Below, in pieces: positions 19,648 to 27,788 of a DNA stretch of 64,000 nucleotides (positions within the stretch are counted from its first letter, which is position 1; each line of letters opens with the position of its first letter). Below the pieces are notes generated by a model, which was not told the origin of the DNA, did not search any database, and worked only from the letters and a program-made list of their open reading frames with translations. Source of the DNA: Rhizobium hidalgonense (GTDB lineage Bacteria; Pseudomonadota; Alphaproteobacteria; Rhizobiales; Rhizobiaceae); assembly GCF_002914525.1 (NCBI RefSeq), contig NZ_LODW01000052.1, forward strand, positions 55,156-119,155. The letters run 5' to 3'. The translations under genes and the position numbers were made by a program.

Positions 19648-20328
19648 ATGGGTGACCAGAAACGCCCGCTGCAACCTGGAGAAGCCGCGCCCGGATTCGC
19701 GCTGGCCACGGCCAACTTCGACGGAACGGTCTCTTTCGCCGATTTGAGCGGTCGCCCGTTCCTGATCGGCTTCTATCGCGGGCTGCACTGCCCGTTCTGC
19801 CGGCGTCAGCTGGAACAGCTTGCCAGCGTAGAGCCATCCCTGCGCGCCGCCGGGGTGGAGATCGTGGCCGTGATTAACACGCCGGTGGAACGTGCGCGCC
19901 TCTATATCCGCCACCGGCCGACGCCGATCACGCTTCTCTGTGATCCGGACTGCCGCACGCATCGGGCCTACGGTGTGCCGCATGCCGAATTCCTGCCCGA
20001 GGGGAGCCACGAGCAGCCCGAATGGCCCTATAGGGTAACGATGGCGCAGTTCCAGGCAGCCCGCATCAACCCCACCGGCGAACTGCCGGAGCCGCTGCAT
20101 CCGATGGAAGCCAACACGATACTTAATGCCAACGACCGCTTCGAGCTTACCGAAGCCGACCATGCGATCTTCGCCAACCACGGTACCCAGCTCGTCGGGC
20201 ACTTCCTCGTGAATGCGAACGGCACCATTGGCTGGGCACGAATCGAGGCGCTCGACGGACCGAACAGCCTCTCCGTCTTCCCGACGACGGCCGAGATCAT
20301 TGCCGCCGCCGGCAGCCTTGGGCCCTGA
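19648..20328 (+). CDS. AhpC/TSA-family redoxin
   Basis: 226 residues. The thioredoxin-fold peroxiredoxin-like domain covers about 8-160, with HCPFC placing Cys48 and Cys51 in a CxxC pair instead of the usual single peroxidatic Cys of PxxxTxxC peroxiredoxins. The ending is extended. Probably a thiol peroxidase or disulfide reductase; it lacks a signal peptide, so it is cytosolic. It converges with the TetR gene downstream. Confidence 0.8.
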   Translation: MGDQKRPLQPGEAAPGFALATANFDGTVSFADLSGRPFLIGFYRGLHCPFCRRQLEQLASVEPSLRAAGVEIVAVINTPVERARLYIRHRPTPITLLCDPDCRTHRAYGVPHAEFLPEGSHEQPEWPYRVTMAQFQAARINPTGELPEPLHPMEANTILNANDRFELTEADHAIFANHGTQLVGHFLVNANGTIGWARIEALDGPNSLSVFPTTAEIIAAAGSLGP

Positions 20329-20419
20329 GCTGCAGCAACGGTCCGCCGGTGCTTTAGCTCTTTGTTTTTACGCATGTCCGGGAACCGCTGCACACTTCCC
20401 GGCGACATGCATTAGCCGA

Positions 20420-21013
20420 TCACAAACGCTGCAAAAGCAGACCTGCGGCCAAGGCATGAAAGGCCTCGACCGCTTTCGGCAGCACGCTTTGCGGATTATC
20501 GCTGGCGGCGATCCAGAGAGCCGCATTGAGTGCGGCACCGCTCAGCAATCGGGCCGTCGCTTCCGGATCAAGCGGCTTGAGGACGCCTTGGGCGATCAGG
20601 CGCTCCACGGTGATTTTCGTCACCTGCAGACAGCTGTTCTGGCTGGGCCATTGCGAGGGATCACCCAACACCGCGGGTCCGTCGAGCAGAACGATGCGTT
20701 GGACTTCCGGATTGAGCGCCATCTCGATATAGGCCGCGCCCTCGGCAAGCAGGCCCTGCCAATCATTGCCCGCTTGCGCCCCAATCTCTTTGGCGCGCGC
20801 CGCCATTTCCGTGTCGAGCTGATCGACCACCGCCGCCAGCAACCCGCGTTTATCTCCGAAGTTGTGGTAGAGCGCGCCGCGTGTCAGGCCGGCGTCAGCC
20901 GTCAGCTCGTCCATCGATGCTGCCGAGTAGCCTTTTTCCGCAAAGGCCTTTCGCGCGGCTGCGATCAGTTTGACACGGTTTTCCTGCATGGTTTCGCTGC
21001 GAGTTTTCGCCAT
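20420..21013 (-). CDS. TetR family regulator (paralogue 1)
   Basis: 197 residues from ATG 21013, preceded by GAGGGA. The N-terminal HTH reads SMDELTADAGLTRGALYHNFGDKRGLL, typical TetR with the YHNFGDK recognition-helix ending. The C-terminal region includes AYIEMALNPEVQRIVLLDGPAVLGDPSQW, shared almost block by block with the second TetR at 34186-34776. It is divergent from a Rid-family gene, with three palindromes between them. It probably represses both genes. Confidence 0.92.
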   Translation of the reverse strand: MAKTRSETMQENRVKLIAAARKAFAEKGYSAASMDELTADAGLTRGALYHNFGDKRGLLAAVVDQLDTEMAARAKEIGAQAGNDWQGLLAEGAAYIEMALNPEVQRIVLLDGPAVLGDPSQWPSQNSCLQVTKITVERLIAQGVLKPLDPEATARLLSGAALNAALWIAASDNPQSVLPKAVEAFHALAAGLLLQRL

Positions 21014-21030
21014 TCGATCCCTCATTTCAC

Positions 21031-21094
21031 ATACGAAGCGTATACGGACTTGACATGCGGCGCGCATGTCGGCTATTTCACATACGTACCGTAT
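21031..21094. promoter_or_regulatory. three-operator array with TTGACA promoter (TetR locus 1)
   Basis: Three palindromes of the form ATRCG-N3-CGYAT: 21031-21043 (ATACG-AAG-CGTAT), 21055-21067 (ATGCG-GCG-CGCAT, inside a perfect 19-bp palindrome 21052-21070) and 21082-21094 (ATACG-TAC-CGTAT). Centres are 24 and 27 bp apart. A plus-strand TTGACA (21050-21055) runs into the middle operator, with a weak -10 (TATTTC, 21074-21079). The same layout recurs at 34792-34858. Confidence 0.75.
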
Positions 21095-21168
21095 ACCAAA
21101 TCGAGGGCAAGCTTGTGAAGCGTCACCTGGCCCTCATCGGTGGTTTCCAACAAGAAAGAGAGATCAGA

Positions 21169-21567
21169 ATGACCCAACGCGAAGCAATCTTTCCTGCCGG
21201 CAGGCATGATCTTTATGAGAAGCACGGCTATTCCGCCGCGATCCGATCCGGCGACCTGCTGTTTGTCTCAGGACAGGTCGGTAGCCGTTCGGACGGAACA
21301 GCTGAACCGGATTTCGAACGCCAGGTGCGGCTGGCGTTCGAAAACTTAAAGTCCACGCTCGGCGCAGCCGGTTGCACGCTGGACGATATCGTCGATGTCA
21401 CCAGCTTCCACACCGATCCTGAAAATCAGTTCGGAACGATCCTGGCCGTCAAGCAGGAGATTTTCAGCAAGGCACCCTATCCGAACTGGACTGCGCTCGG
21501 CGTCAACTGGCTCGCCGGCTTCGACTTCGAGATCAAGGTCATCGCCCGGATTCCGGCAAGAAACTGA
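21169..21567 (+). CDS. Rid (YjgF/YER057c) family protein
   Basis: 132 residues. The Rid fold is visible in FVSGQVGSRSDGTAEPDFERQVRLAFENLKSTLGAAG and the C-terminal block IKVIARIPARN, whose Arg matches the substrate-binding arginine of imine/enamine deaminases. Probable target of the divergent TetR. Its role may be removal of reactive enamines or hydrolysis of a xenobiotic-like compound sensed by that regulator. The start has an A-rich AGAAAGAGAG ribosome site. Confidence 0.85.
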   Translation: MTQREAIFPAGRHDLYEKHGYSAAIRSGDLLFVSGQVGSRSDGTAEPDFERQVRLAFENLKSTLGAAGCTLDDIVDVTSFHTDPENQFGTILAVKQEIFSKAPYPNWTALGVNWLAGFDFEIKVIARIPARN

Positions 21568-21680
21568 TATCGCCAAACCCCGGCTGCGCCGGAACGCCCT
21601 GCCGCTACTGCCGTCGAGACTTGCCGACATCGGTAGCCGCTCCTATCTCATGTCGAACAGACTGATGGAGCGACGAGATC

Positions 21681-21845
21681 ATGGAACTTGTGGCTGACAC
21701 TCTTTTCGATGCGGCGATCGAGATCATTCCTCCGGAAGACACCAAAGAACAGCCCGATGGCCGCGCGTGCCTTTGTTGCCAGCGCCGGTGTCAATGGATG
21801 GATGATGACGGTTGCGGCATCTGCGAGGAATGTCTCGCCTCATGA
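21681..21845 (+). CDS. Cys-rich 54-aa protein, probable metal-binding
   Basis: A short gene with GGAG ten bases upstream of ATG 21681. It encodes 54 residues: an acidic N-terminal half (ELVADTLFDAAIEIIPPED) and a C-terminal half with seven Cys in the order CLCC, RRC, DGCGICEEC. This is a treble-clef or rubredoxin-knuckle-like pattern that could hold one zinc. Nudix gene starts 24 bp downstream. Not a family I can name; it could be a small regulator or chaperone. Confidence 0.6.
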   Translation: MELVADTLFDAAIEIIPPEDTKEQPDGRACLCCQRRCQWMDDDGCGICEECLAS

Positions 21846-21869
21846 TGAACGCAGGAAGGGCGCGGCGCG

Positions 21870-22334
21870 ATGGCGATCCGTAGCGCCGGACTTCTCATCT
21901 ATCGGCGCCTGTCCGCGGACCTCGAAGTCCTTCTCGTCCATCCGGGCGGTCCCTTTTGGGCTGGGAAAGACGAGGCTGCCTGGTCGATCCCGAAGGGATT
22001 GGTCGAGCCGGAAGAGGATGAACTCGCCGCGGCGAAGAGGGAGACGGCCGAAGAGCTGGGTGTAGCAATCGACGGCATAGCCACGCCCCTCGGCGAATAC
22101 CGACAGCCTGGCGGCAAGATCGTCGTCGCCTGGTCGATCGAAGCCGATCCGTTATTGGACGTGAATGCGATACGGAGCGCCGAGTTTCAAATGGAATGGC
22201 CGCCGAAATCGGGCCGGGTCAGGAGCTTTCCCGAGGTTGACCGCGCCGGCTGGTTTTCCCTGGCCGACGCCGGAACAAAGCTGTTGAAAGGGCAGCGGCC
22301 GATGCTTGCCGATCTCCTGAAGCATCAGGAATGA
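21870..22334 (+). CDS. Nudix hydrolase
   Basis: 154 residues. The Nudix box is complete: GLVEPEEDELAAAKRETAEE followed by LG (G-x5-E-x7-REUxEExGU). The N-terminus AIRSAGLLIYRR and the C-terminal WFSLADAGTKLLKGQRPML match small Nudix hydrolases that take diadenosine polyphosphates or similar nucleotides. GGAAGGG upstream. Follows the Cys-rich protein closely and is probably co-transcribed. Confidence 0.9.
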   Translation: MAIRSAGLLIYRRLSADLEVLLVHPGGPFWAGKDEAAWSIPKGLVEPEEDELAAAKRETAEELGVAIDGIATPLGEYRQPGGKIVVAWSIEADPLLDVNAIRSAEFQMEWPPKSGRVRSFPEVDRAGWFSLADAGTKLLKGQRPMLADLLKHQE

Positions 22335-22508
22335 TCGGCGCGAAATGATTATGTGGGCCGCCCGTCTTGCTGCACGCATGCGTGAAGCGCGCGGCAGCCA
22401 TGCGTTGCTTCTGAAGACATGCATCTCCATCTGACAGTCACAGCCATCTGACGCACATCGAGAAAATCGGCGCTGCGGCCCGGCCTGGGCTCGCGCGAGG
22501 AGACAATC

Positions 22509-22790
22509 ATGAACGGCATTTCGAAAACCCTGAACGACATGACGCTTGTTGAACGGTCGAGCCTGCTCGACACCGTCGCCGATGCCTTGGAAGCAACCGC
22601 CGAGGAGGCCGAAGGGGAGGGCGATGCCCGTTTCGTCGCCAACTCCGTCTGCATCGCCAATACGATCCGCGGACTTTCGGGCGAGCTCGCGCCGCACAAT
22701 CTGCGGGCGGCCGAACTGCTCCTCGAGCAGGGCATCATGCTCGTCCACCAGTTTGCCAACAGGGCGAAACCGCCTGGAATGGTTCATTAG
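22509..22790 (+). CDS. hypothetical protein (93 aa)
   Basis: 93 residues with a strong GAGGAG ribosome site. Predicted all-helical and acidic (residues 25-40 EATAEEAEGEGDARF), no transmembrane segments or signal. I do not recognise a family. It stands alone between the Nudix gene and the convergent graK. Confidence 0.65.
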   Translation: MNGISKTLNDMTLVERSSLLDTVADALEATAEEAEGEGDARFVANSVCIANTIRGLSGELAPHNLRAAELLLEQGIMLVHQFANRAKPPGMVH

Positions 22791-22835
22791 CATTGTCGGC
22801 AGGCTCCGATGCCGAACCCGCCGACAATCCGGCCA

Positions 22836-24119
22836 TCAATCAGCCTTTTTGCGGTACAGCAACGTCATGAGTGCGAGGGCGCATCCAAGGGCTCCGACAG
22901 AAGCGAAGATGTAGAAGTTCCACTGCGGAGCGAGGCCCGCCCCAAGAACCGCGCCGCCGATGGCCGGTCCTATCATGCCTCCGATGCGGCCGATGCCGAG
23001 CGAGAAGCCAAGGCCCGTTCCACGGATCTCGACTGGATAGAGGTTTCCAACGAGAATGTTGGCGAGGATCTGCGTGCCGATCGTTCCCGTACCGGCAAGC
23101 GCGACGAGAGCGTAAACCTGGAGGCCCTGATCCACCTGCGTCAGCAACCAGATCGAGCAGGCGCCGAGAAGAAACAGACCTGCCACAACGATTTTGACAT
23201 TTCCGCGGTCAGCAATCCTGGCACCGATCAGCAGGCCGACCGCGGCTCCGAGATTGAGCGTTACCGAGAAGAGCAGGGCAGAACCGAGGTCGTAGCCCAA
23301 CTTGTTCATAATGGTCGGAAGCCAGTTGACCATGCCGAATGTCAGCAGGAGCGAACAGAAGTGGATGCCCCATGCGTTCAAGGTCGGGAGCAGGCGCCCT
23401 TCGGAAAATAGTGACGGGATGCCAACCTGGCGTGCCGCCACCGGCCTGGCTACGGGATTGGGCAGTCCGTACTGGTTGGCGATCTGGTTGGCTTCGGGCT
23501 GACGGTTCTTCGTTGCCAGCCATTCGGGGGACTCGGGGATGAGGCGGATGAAGAAGGGCAGTAGCAGGATCGGTGCGCCGCCGATGATCATCAGCGGACG
23601 CCATCCGTATTTCTGAATCAGCAACATTCCGAGCATCCCCGAAATGATGCCGCCGGCCAGATAACCCAGAAGCGCAAAGGAATAGGCGATCGCCTTGCGT
23701 TTCGGCGGGGAGAACTCGATGATCAACGCAGTTACTGTCGGAAAAAGAGCGCCGAGCCCCAGACCGGCTAGAAAGCGGGTTGCCTCGAAAACGAGAAAGT
23801 TCGGTGCAAGACCGCTGCCGATCATCATAACCGAGAAGCTCAGCAAGCTGCCTATGATGACCTTGCGGCGGCCTATCCTGTCGGCGAGTGTTCCCGCAAC
23901 GAGCGCGCCGAGCAGCATGCCGAACAGGGTGATGGAGGCAGCCCGTCCGACCATGCCGGGCGTCAGGCCCCAGCTTGCTTCACCGAGCAGAGCCGGTGCG
24001 ACTGCGCCGTAAACGATGAGATCATAACCGTCGAACAGGATCAGCAGACCACAAAGGGCGATGATGATATTCGGGCTGCGAACGCGTTCGTCGAAAATAG
24101 CGAGATCTTGTATGGCCAA
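22836..24119 (-). CDS. graK: MFS transporter, AAHS (aromatic acid:H+) type; graK-like
   Basis: 427 residues from TTG 24119, selected because GGGGAGGG lies seven bases ahead; ATG 24137 is the alternative. Twelve helices, with the MFS motif GTLADRIGRRKV after helix 2 and the AAHS-type DGYDLIVYG in helix 1. PESPEWL before the central loop is the sugar/aromatic acid porter signature. It sits beside graR and the gra operon and should import gamma-resorcylate or a related hydroxybenzoate. Confidence 0.8.
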   Translation of the reverse strand: MAIQDLAIFDERVRSPNIIIALCGLLILFDGYDLIVYGAVAPALLGEASWGLTPGMVGRAASITLFGMLLGALVAGTLADRIGRRKVIIGSLLSFSVMMIGSGLAPNFLVFEATRFLAGLGLGALFPTVTALIIEFSPPKRKAIAYSFALLGYLAGGIISGMLGMLLIQKYGWRPLMIIGGAPILLLPFFIRLIPESPEWLATKNRQPEANQIANQYGLPNPVARPVAARQVGIPSLFSEGRLLPTLNAWGIHFCSLLLTFGMVNWLPTIMNKLGYDLGSALLFSVTLNLGAAVGLLIGARIADRGNVKIVVAGLFLLGACSIWLLTQVDQGLQVYALVALAGTGTIGTQILANILVGNLYPVEIRGTGLGFSLGIGRIGGMIGPAIGGAVLGAGLAPQWNFYIFASVGALGCALALMTLLYRKKAD

Positions 24120-24301
24120 TTTTCCCTCCCCATACATTGCGTACAGGCAGTACGCTCCTGCCAACGGCAGGTCCGCACCGATCCATGTACAAATCCTCCT
24201 GGATCATTGCCGGCGTGGTTCCTCCCAGCGCCAGACTCACCCGCGAGCGGGCGATGTCAAGACAACGATGACACGCTATAAAATACTTGCGAATAAAATA
24301 T

Positions 24302-24313
24302 TTGCAACTGCAA
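24302..24313. promoter_or_regulatory. TTGCA-AC-TGCAA palindrome, GraR operator candidate
   Basis: A TTGCA-N2-TGCAA palindrome between graR's stop and the divergent-facing start of graK on minus. It is the same motif as at 24932-24943, so one regulator may control both transcription units. Confidence 0.6.
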
Positions 24314-24318
24314 ACTTC

Positions 24319-24771
24319 TCAGCTAGCAACTTTTCCCTTTGCGGACATGGCCGGCAGGTTGCTGTGCATGCGGCGCAGCGCATTCTTCAGGGCTGCGACC
24401 TCCTCGGCCGACATGCCCTGAACCGCGGTGCGTTCAAGCTCCACGGCAAGCGGCATGAGCCTTTCCGTCAGCGCTTCGCCTTGCGGGGTCAGCCTGACGA
24501 TGACGATACGGCCATTGTCTTCCGGACGTGTTCTCGACACCAGCTTGCGCTTGGCCAGCGTGCCGACGAGGCGCGAAAGCGTCGAAATCTCGACAGAGAC
24601 GACGTCGGCGAGATCCCCCAGGGTGCTTTCCCGGCGCTCCTTGAGCATCGCCAGAACCCGGTACATCGCCACGCTGAGATCGTCTTCGGCAATTCTCTGC
24701 GCGAACACCTCGGCTATCCGCACGCCGGCGCGATTGAGAAGATACGGAACGGAATCGGTAAGTTTGTACAT
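24319..24771 (-). CDS. graR: MarR family regulator, GraR-like
   Basis: 150 residues from ATG 24771 (MYKLTDSVPYLLN); an upstream GTG would add 19. Winged helix with TLGDLADVVSVEISTLSRLVGTLAKRK and the wing EDNGRIVIVRLT, typical of MarR. It is flanked by matching palindromes in front of graK and graD. In Rhizobium sp. MTP-10005 the gra cluster starts with a regulator of this kind. Likely repressor released by an aromatic ligand. Confidence 0.88.
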   Translation of the reverse strand: MYKLTDSVPYLLNRAGVRIAEVFAQRIAEDDLSVAMYRVLAMLKERRESTLGDLADVVSVEISTLSRLVGTLAKRKLVSRTRPEDNGRIVIVRLTPQGEALTERLMPLAVELERTAVQGMSAEEVAALKNALRRMHSNLPAMSAKGKVAS

Positions 24772-24921
24772 ATCTCTGTCTGCTGGCGGGATTCGGGGCG
24801 CTTGCTGAATGTTCTCTCCGACATGCACCTAAATGACCGTGATGACAACATGATTGGCTTTCAGCCGCCGACAATGGCGGGGGAGATCAAACATTTTTCC
24901 CGCCTGATTTCTAGATTTGCG

Positions 24922-24949
24922 TTGACAACAGTTGCAAATGCAATAATTT
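24922..24949 (+). promoter_or_regulatory. graD promoter with TTGCA-AA-TGCAA operator
   Basis: TTGACA (24922-24927) is followed by the palindrome TTGCA-AA-TGCAA (24932-24943) and an AT-rich candidate -10 (TAATTT 24944-24949, or AATAAT 24942-24947). The operator occupies the spacer, consistent with repression by GraR. The first gene starts at 24977. Confidence 0.6.
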
Positions 24950-24976
24950 GACGGCGAGGAAACACGGGAGGAAATC

Positions 24977-25516
24977 ATGTCTGCCACTGCTGCTCTCGGC
25001 ATAGTGCCGGCCCCCGCACCGATCAGCGACGCGTTTCGATCGACCATGCGCCGTTTCCCGGCGACGGTGACGATCATTTCTGCCTGCCGCAACGGTACGG
25101 ACCATGGCATGACGGCAACTGCCGTCACATCACTTTCGATGGATCCGCCATCTCTCCTCATCTGCCTGAACAATCGCACCTACCTGCATGACATGCTGCT
25201 TGAGGTGCCGGAATTTGCAGTCAGCATTCTGACCGACAGGCAAGTCGCCCTATCGGAAGGTTTCAGCGGCAAGATTGCGCCAGAGCGCCGCTTCGAGGGT
25301 GCCGATTGGGTTCGCCATGAGCGCGGCATGATGGTGCTGGATTCCGCGCATGCCTCGGTTGTCTGCCGTCGCATGGGCGCAGTTCCCTATGGAACGCACA
25401 CGATCTTCATCGGGCAGGTGGTCGACACGCGCCTTTCCGACGACACGATCGCGCTGATGTACGAGAACTCGAAATATTGCGCGCCACGGCACGCGCTTCC
25501 CACATCCCAGAACTGA
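24977..25516 (+). CDS. graD: flavin reductase, small component of resorcinol hydroxylase (GraD-like)
   Basis: 179 residues with the FMN-binding split-barrel fold: FRSTMRRFPATVTIISACR then GMTATAVTSLSMDPPSLLICLNN, the HpaC/flavin-reductase signature. Strong ribosome site GGGAGGA. First gene of the plus-strand gra operon; it should supply reduced flavin to the monooxygenase encoded 10 bp downstream. Confidence 0.88.
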   Translation: MSATAALGIVPAPAPISDAFRSTMRRFPATVTIISACRNGTDHGMTATAVTSLSMDPPSLLICLNNRTYLHDMLLEVPEFAVSILTDRQVALSEGFSGKIAPERRFEGADWVRHERGMMVLDSAHASVVCRRMGAVPYGTHTIFIGQVVDTRLSDDTIALMYENSKYCAPRHALPTSQN

Positions 25517-25526
25517 AGGTCGTTCC

Positions 25527-26759
25527 ATGAACAATACAGCTGCCCTGTTTCCCGCCGCAGCGCGGGTCGAGAACGCATGTCTTGCAGATCGCATCGCACC
25601 GGTGTTGGACGAAATTCGCGCCGGCGCCCGCGATACCGAAAAATCCGGCCGTGTGCCAGTGCGCAATATCGATCTGCTACGCTCCGCCGGCTATTTCGAT
25701 ATCGTCAAGCCTGCCCGTTTCGGCGGCAACGAAGGATCGTTTGCCGAGCTTGTCGATGCAAATATCGAACTGTCGTCGGCCTGTGCCTCCACCGGCTGGG
25801 TTGCCGGCCTCCTTTCCGCGCATCAATGGCTCCTCGCCATGTTCGAGGAAAGGGTTCAGCAGGAAGTGTGGGGCAGCAATCCGGATGCACTGCTCTGCGG
25901 TTCCTACGCGCCGGTCCGCATGGCTGAACGCGTCGAGGGCGGTTTCCGTCTATCCGGCGATTGGGCCTTCGCGAGCGGATGCGAAAATGCCCAGTGGGCC
26001 CTCTGCGCGGCGATCATTCCGCCAAACGGCGAGGGGGAGCCTCCTATGCCGGCCTTCCTTCTGGTTCCCGCCAGCGATTATACCATTGCCGAGACCTGGG
26101 ATGTGGTCGGCCTCGCCGGCACCGGCTCAAAAAGCCTGATCCTCAAGGATGTCTTCGTTCCGCAGTATCGCATACTGAGCTTTCCGGACGCGACCTCCGG
26201 CAGAACGCCGGGCGGGCGCTTCCATAAGGGTATCGGCCTCTTCAACATGCCGCTGCTCATGGGAATTCCGTTCTGCCTCGGCAGCGCCGCCGTTGGCGCG
26301 GCGAAGGGCGCGTTGGAGAGCTATATCGACCACATCGGGACCAGGGTGACACGGGGTGCGGTTGCCGGCGGCAACAACAAGATCGCCGAATTTCCGACGA
26401 TCCAGCTTCGCGTGGCGGAAGCCTCCGCATCCGTGGATGCCGCCCGCGAAATCATTCTGCGCGATATTTTCCGGGCGCAGCAACTGGCCCAGGAACGCGA
26501 GGATGGCACCGGCGACATCACCGCGGAAGATCGGATTCTCGCCCGCCGCAGCCAGTCCTTTGCAGTCAGCCTAGCGCTTCGGGCTGTCGAAGCACTCAAT
26601 GCATCGACCGGCGGCCTCGGCCTCCAGATGTCCAACCCCGTGCAGCGGGCATGGCGCGATGCAAATGCCGTCGGGCGCCACATTTCCATGAACTGGGATG
26701 CCGTCGGCACCATGGTCGGCCAGCATCTGCTCGGTCTTCCGCCCAAGGGACAATTCTGA
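25527..26759 (+). CDS. graA: resorcinol hydroxylase large component (GraA-like)
   Basis: 410 residues, acyl-CoA-dehydrogenase-fold flavin monooxygenase (group D). Key blocks include ACASTGWVAGLLSAHQWLLA, the FAD/FMN region GDWAFASGCENAQWALC and the C-terminal MSNPVQRAWRDANAVGRHISMNWD. These enzymes take FADH2/FMNH2 from a partner reductase and hydroxylate phenols; here resorcinol to hydroxyquinol is expected from context. Flanked by graD and graF in the same order as recalled for MTP-10005. Confidence 0.85.
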   Translation: MNNTAALFPAAARVENACLADRIAPVLDEIRAGARDTEKSGRVPVRNIDLLRSAGYFDIVKPARFGGNEGSFAELVDANIELSSACASTGWVAGLLSAHQWLLAMFEERVQQEVWGSNPDALLCGSYAPVRMAERVEGGFRLSGDWAFASGCENAQWALCAAIIPPNGEGEPPMPAFLLVPASDYTIAETWDVVGLAGTGSKSLILKDVFVPQYRILSFPDATSGRTPGGRFHKGIGLFNMPLLMGIPFCLGSAAVGAAKGALESYIDHIGTRVTRGAVAGGNNKIAEFPTIQLRVAEASASVDAAREIILRDIFRAQQLAQEREDGTGDITAEDRILARRSQSFAVSLALRAVEALNASTGGLGLQMSNPVQRAWRDANAVGRHISMNWDAVGTMVGQHLLGLPPKGQF

Positions 26760-26806
26760 TCCGCCATCCCCATTATTTCGATTGAAGACAGGAAAGAGAG
26801 CATATC

Positions 26807-27787
26807 GTGCAAGGCAAGATCGCGCTTGAAGAACACTTCGCCATTCCCGAGACGCTGCAGGATTCGGCCGGATTCGTGCCGGGCGACTACTGGACGGAAC
26901 TGTCCGCCCGTCTTCTGGATATCCAGGACAAGCGTTTGCGGCTGATGGATGCTCACGGCATCGAGAAAATGATCCTGTCGCTGAACGCACCAGCCGTGCA
27001 GGCGATCCCGGACAGGGCAAAGGCCCTGGAGATTTCCCGACGCGCCAACGACTTTCTGGCCGAGCAATGCGCTAAAAACCCGAACCGTTTCCTCGGATTT
27101 GCAGCTTTGCCGCTGCAGGATCCGGATGCCGCTGCGCAGGAATTGCAGCGCTGCGTGACGACGATGGGTTTCGTCGGCGCACTGGTCAATGGCTTCTCGC
27201 AGGAAGGCGACGGAACAACGCCGCTCTATTACGACCTGCCGCAATACCGTCCGTTCTGGGCCGAAGTCGAAAAACTCAACGTTCCTTTCTATCTGCACCC
27301 GCGCAACCCGCTGCCGCAGGATAGCCGGATCTATGCTGGCCATTCCTGGCTGATGGGGCCCACATGGGCGTTCGCGCAGGAGACCGCTGTTCATGCGCTG
27401 CGCCTGATGGGATCCGGCCTGTTTGACGAGCATCCGGCTTTGCGGATCATCGTCGGTCACATGGGAGAGGGACTGCCGTACATGATGTGGCGCATCGACA
27501 ACCGGAATGCGTGGGTCAAAGTGGAAAAGAACTACCCGGCCAAACGCCCGATTGCCGATTATTTCAACGAGAATTTCTACATTACGACGTCGGGCAATTT
27601 CCGCACGCAATCGCTGATCGATGCTATGCTGGAAATCGGCGCGGACAGAATCCTGTTTTCGACAGACTGGCCTTTCGAGAACGTCGATCATGCTGCAAAC
27701 TGGTTCGACAGCACCACCATCTCCGAAGCCGACCGTCTGAAGATCGGTCGCACCAATGCAGTTTCCCTGTTCAAACTCGATCGATAA
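26807..27787 (+). CDS. graF: gamma-resorcylate decarboxylase (GraF-like)
   Basis: 326 residues, amidohydrolase superfamily. The metal and catalytic residues known for gamma-resorcylate decarboxylase align exactly by position: Glu8 and His10 (ALEEHF), His164 (FYLHPRNP), His218 (VGHMGEG) and Asp287 (STDWPFEN). It removes CO2 from 2,6-dihydroxybenzoate to give resorcinol without cofactors other than a divalent metal. Start is GTG 26807 after GGAAAGAGAG. Length is the family norm. Confidence 0.92.
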   Translation: MQGKIALEEHFAIPETLQDSAGFVPGDYWTELSARLLDIQDKRLRLMDAHGIEKMILSLNAPAVQAIPDRAKALEISRRANDFLAEQCAKNPNRFLGFAALPLQDPDAAAQELQRCVTTMGFVGALVNGFSQEGDGTTPLYYDLPQYRPFWAEVEKLNVPFYLHPRNPLPQDSRIYAGHSWLMGPTWAFAQETAVHALRLMGSGLFDEHPALRIIVGHMGEGLPYMMWRIDNRNAWVKVEKNYPAKRPIADYFNENFYITTSGNFRTQSLIDAMLEIGADRILFSTDWPFENVDHAANWFDSTTISEADRLKIGRTNAVSLFKLDR

Positions 27788-27788
27788 C

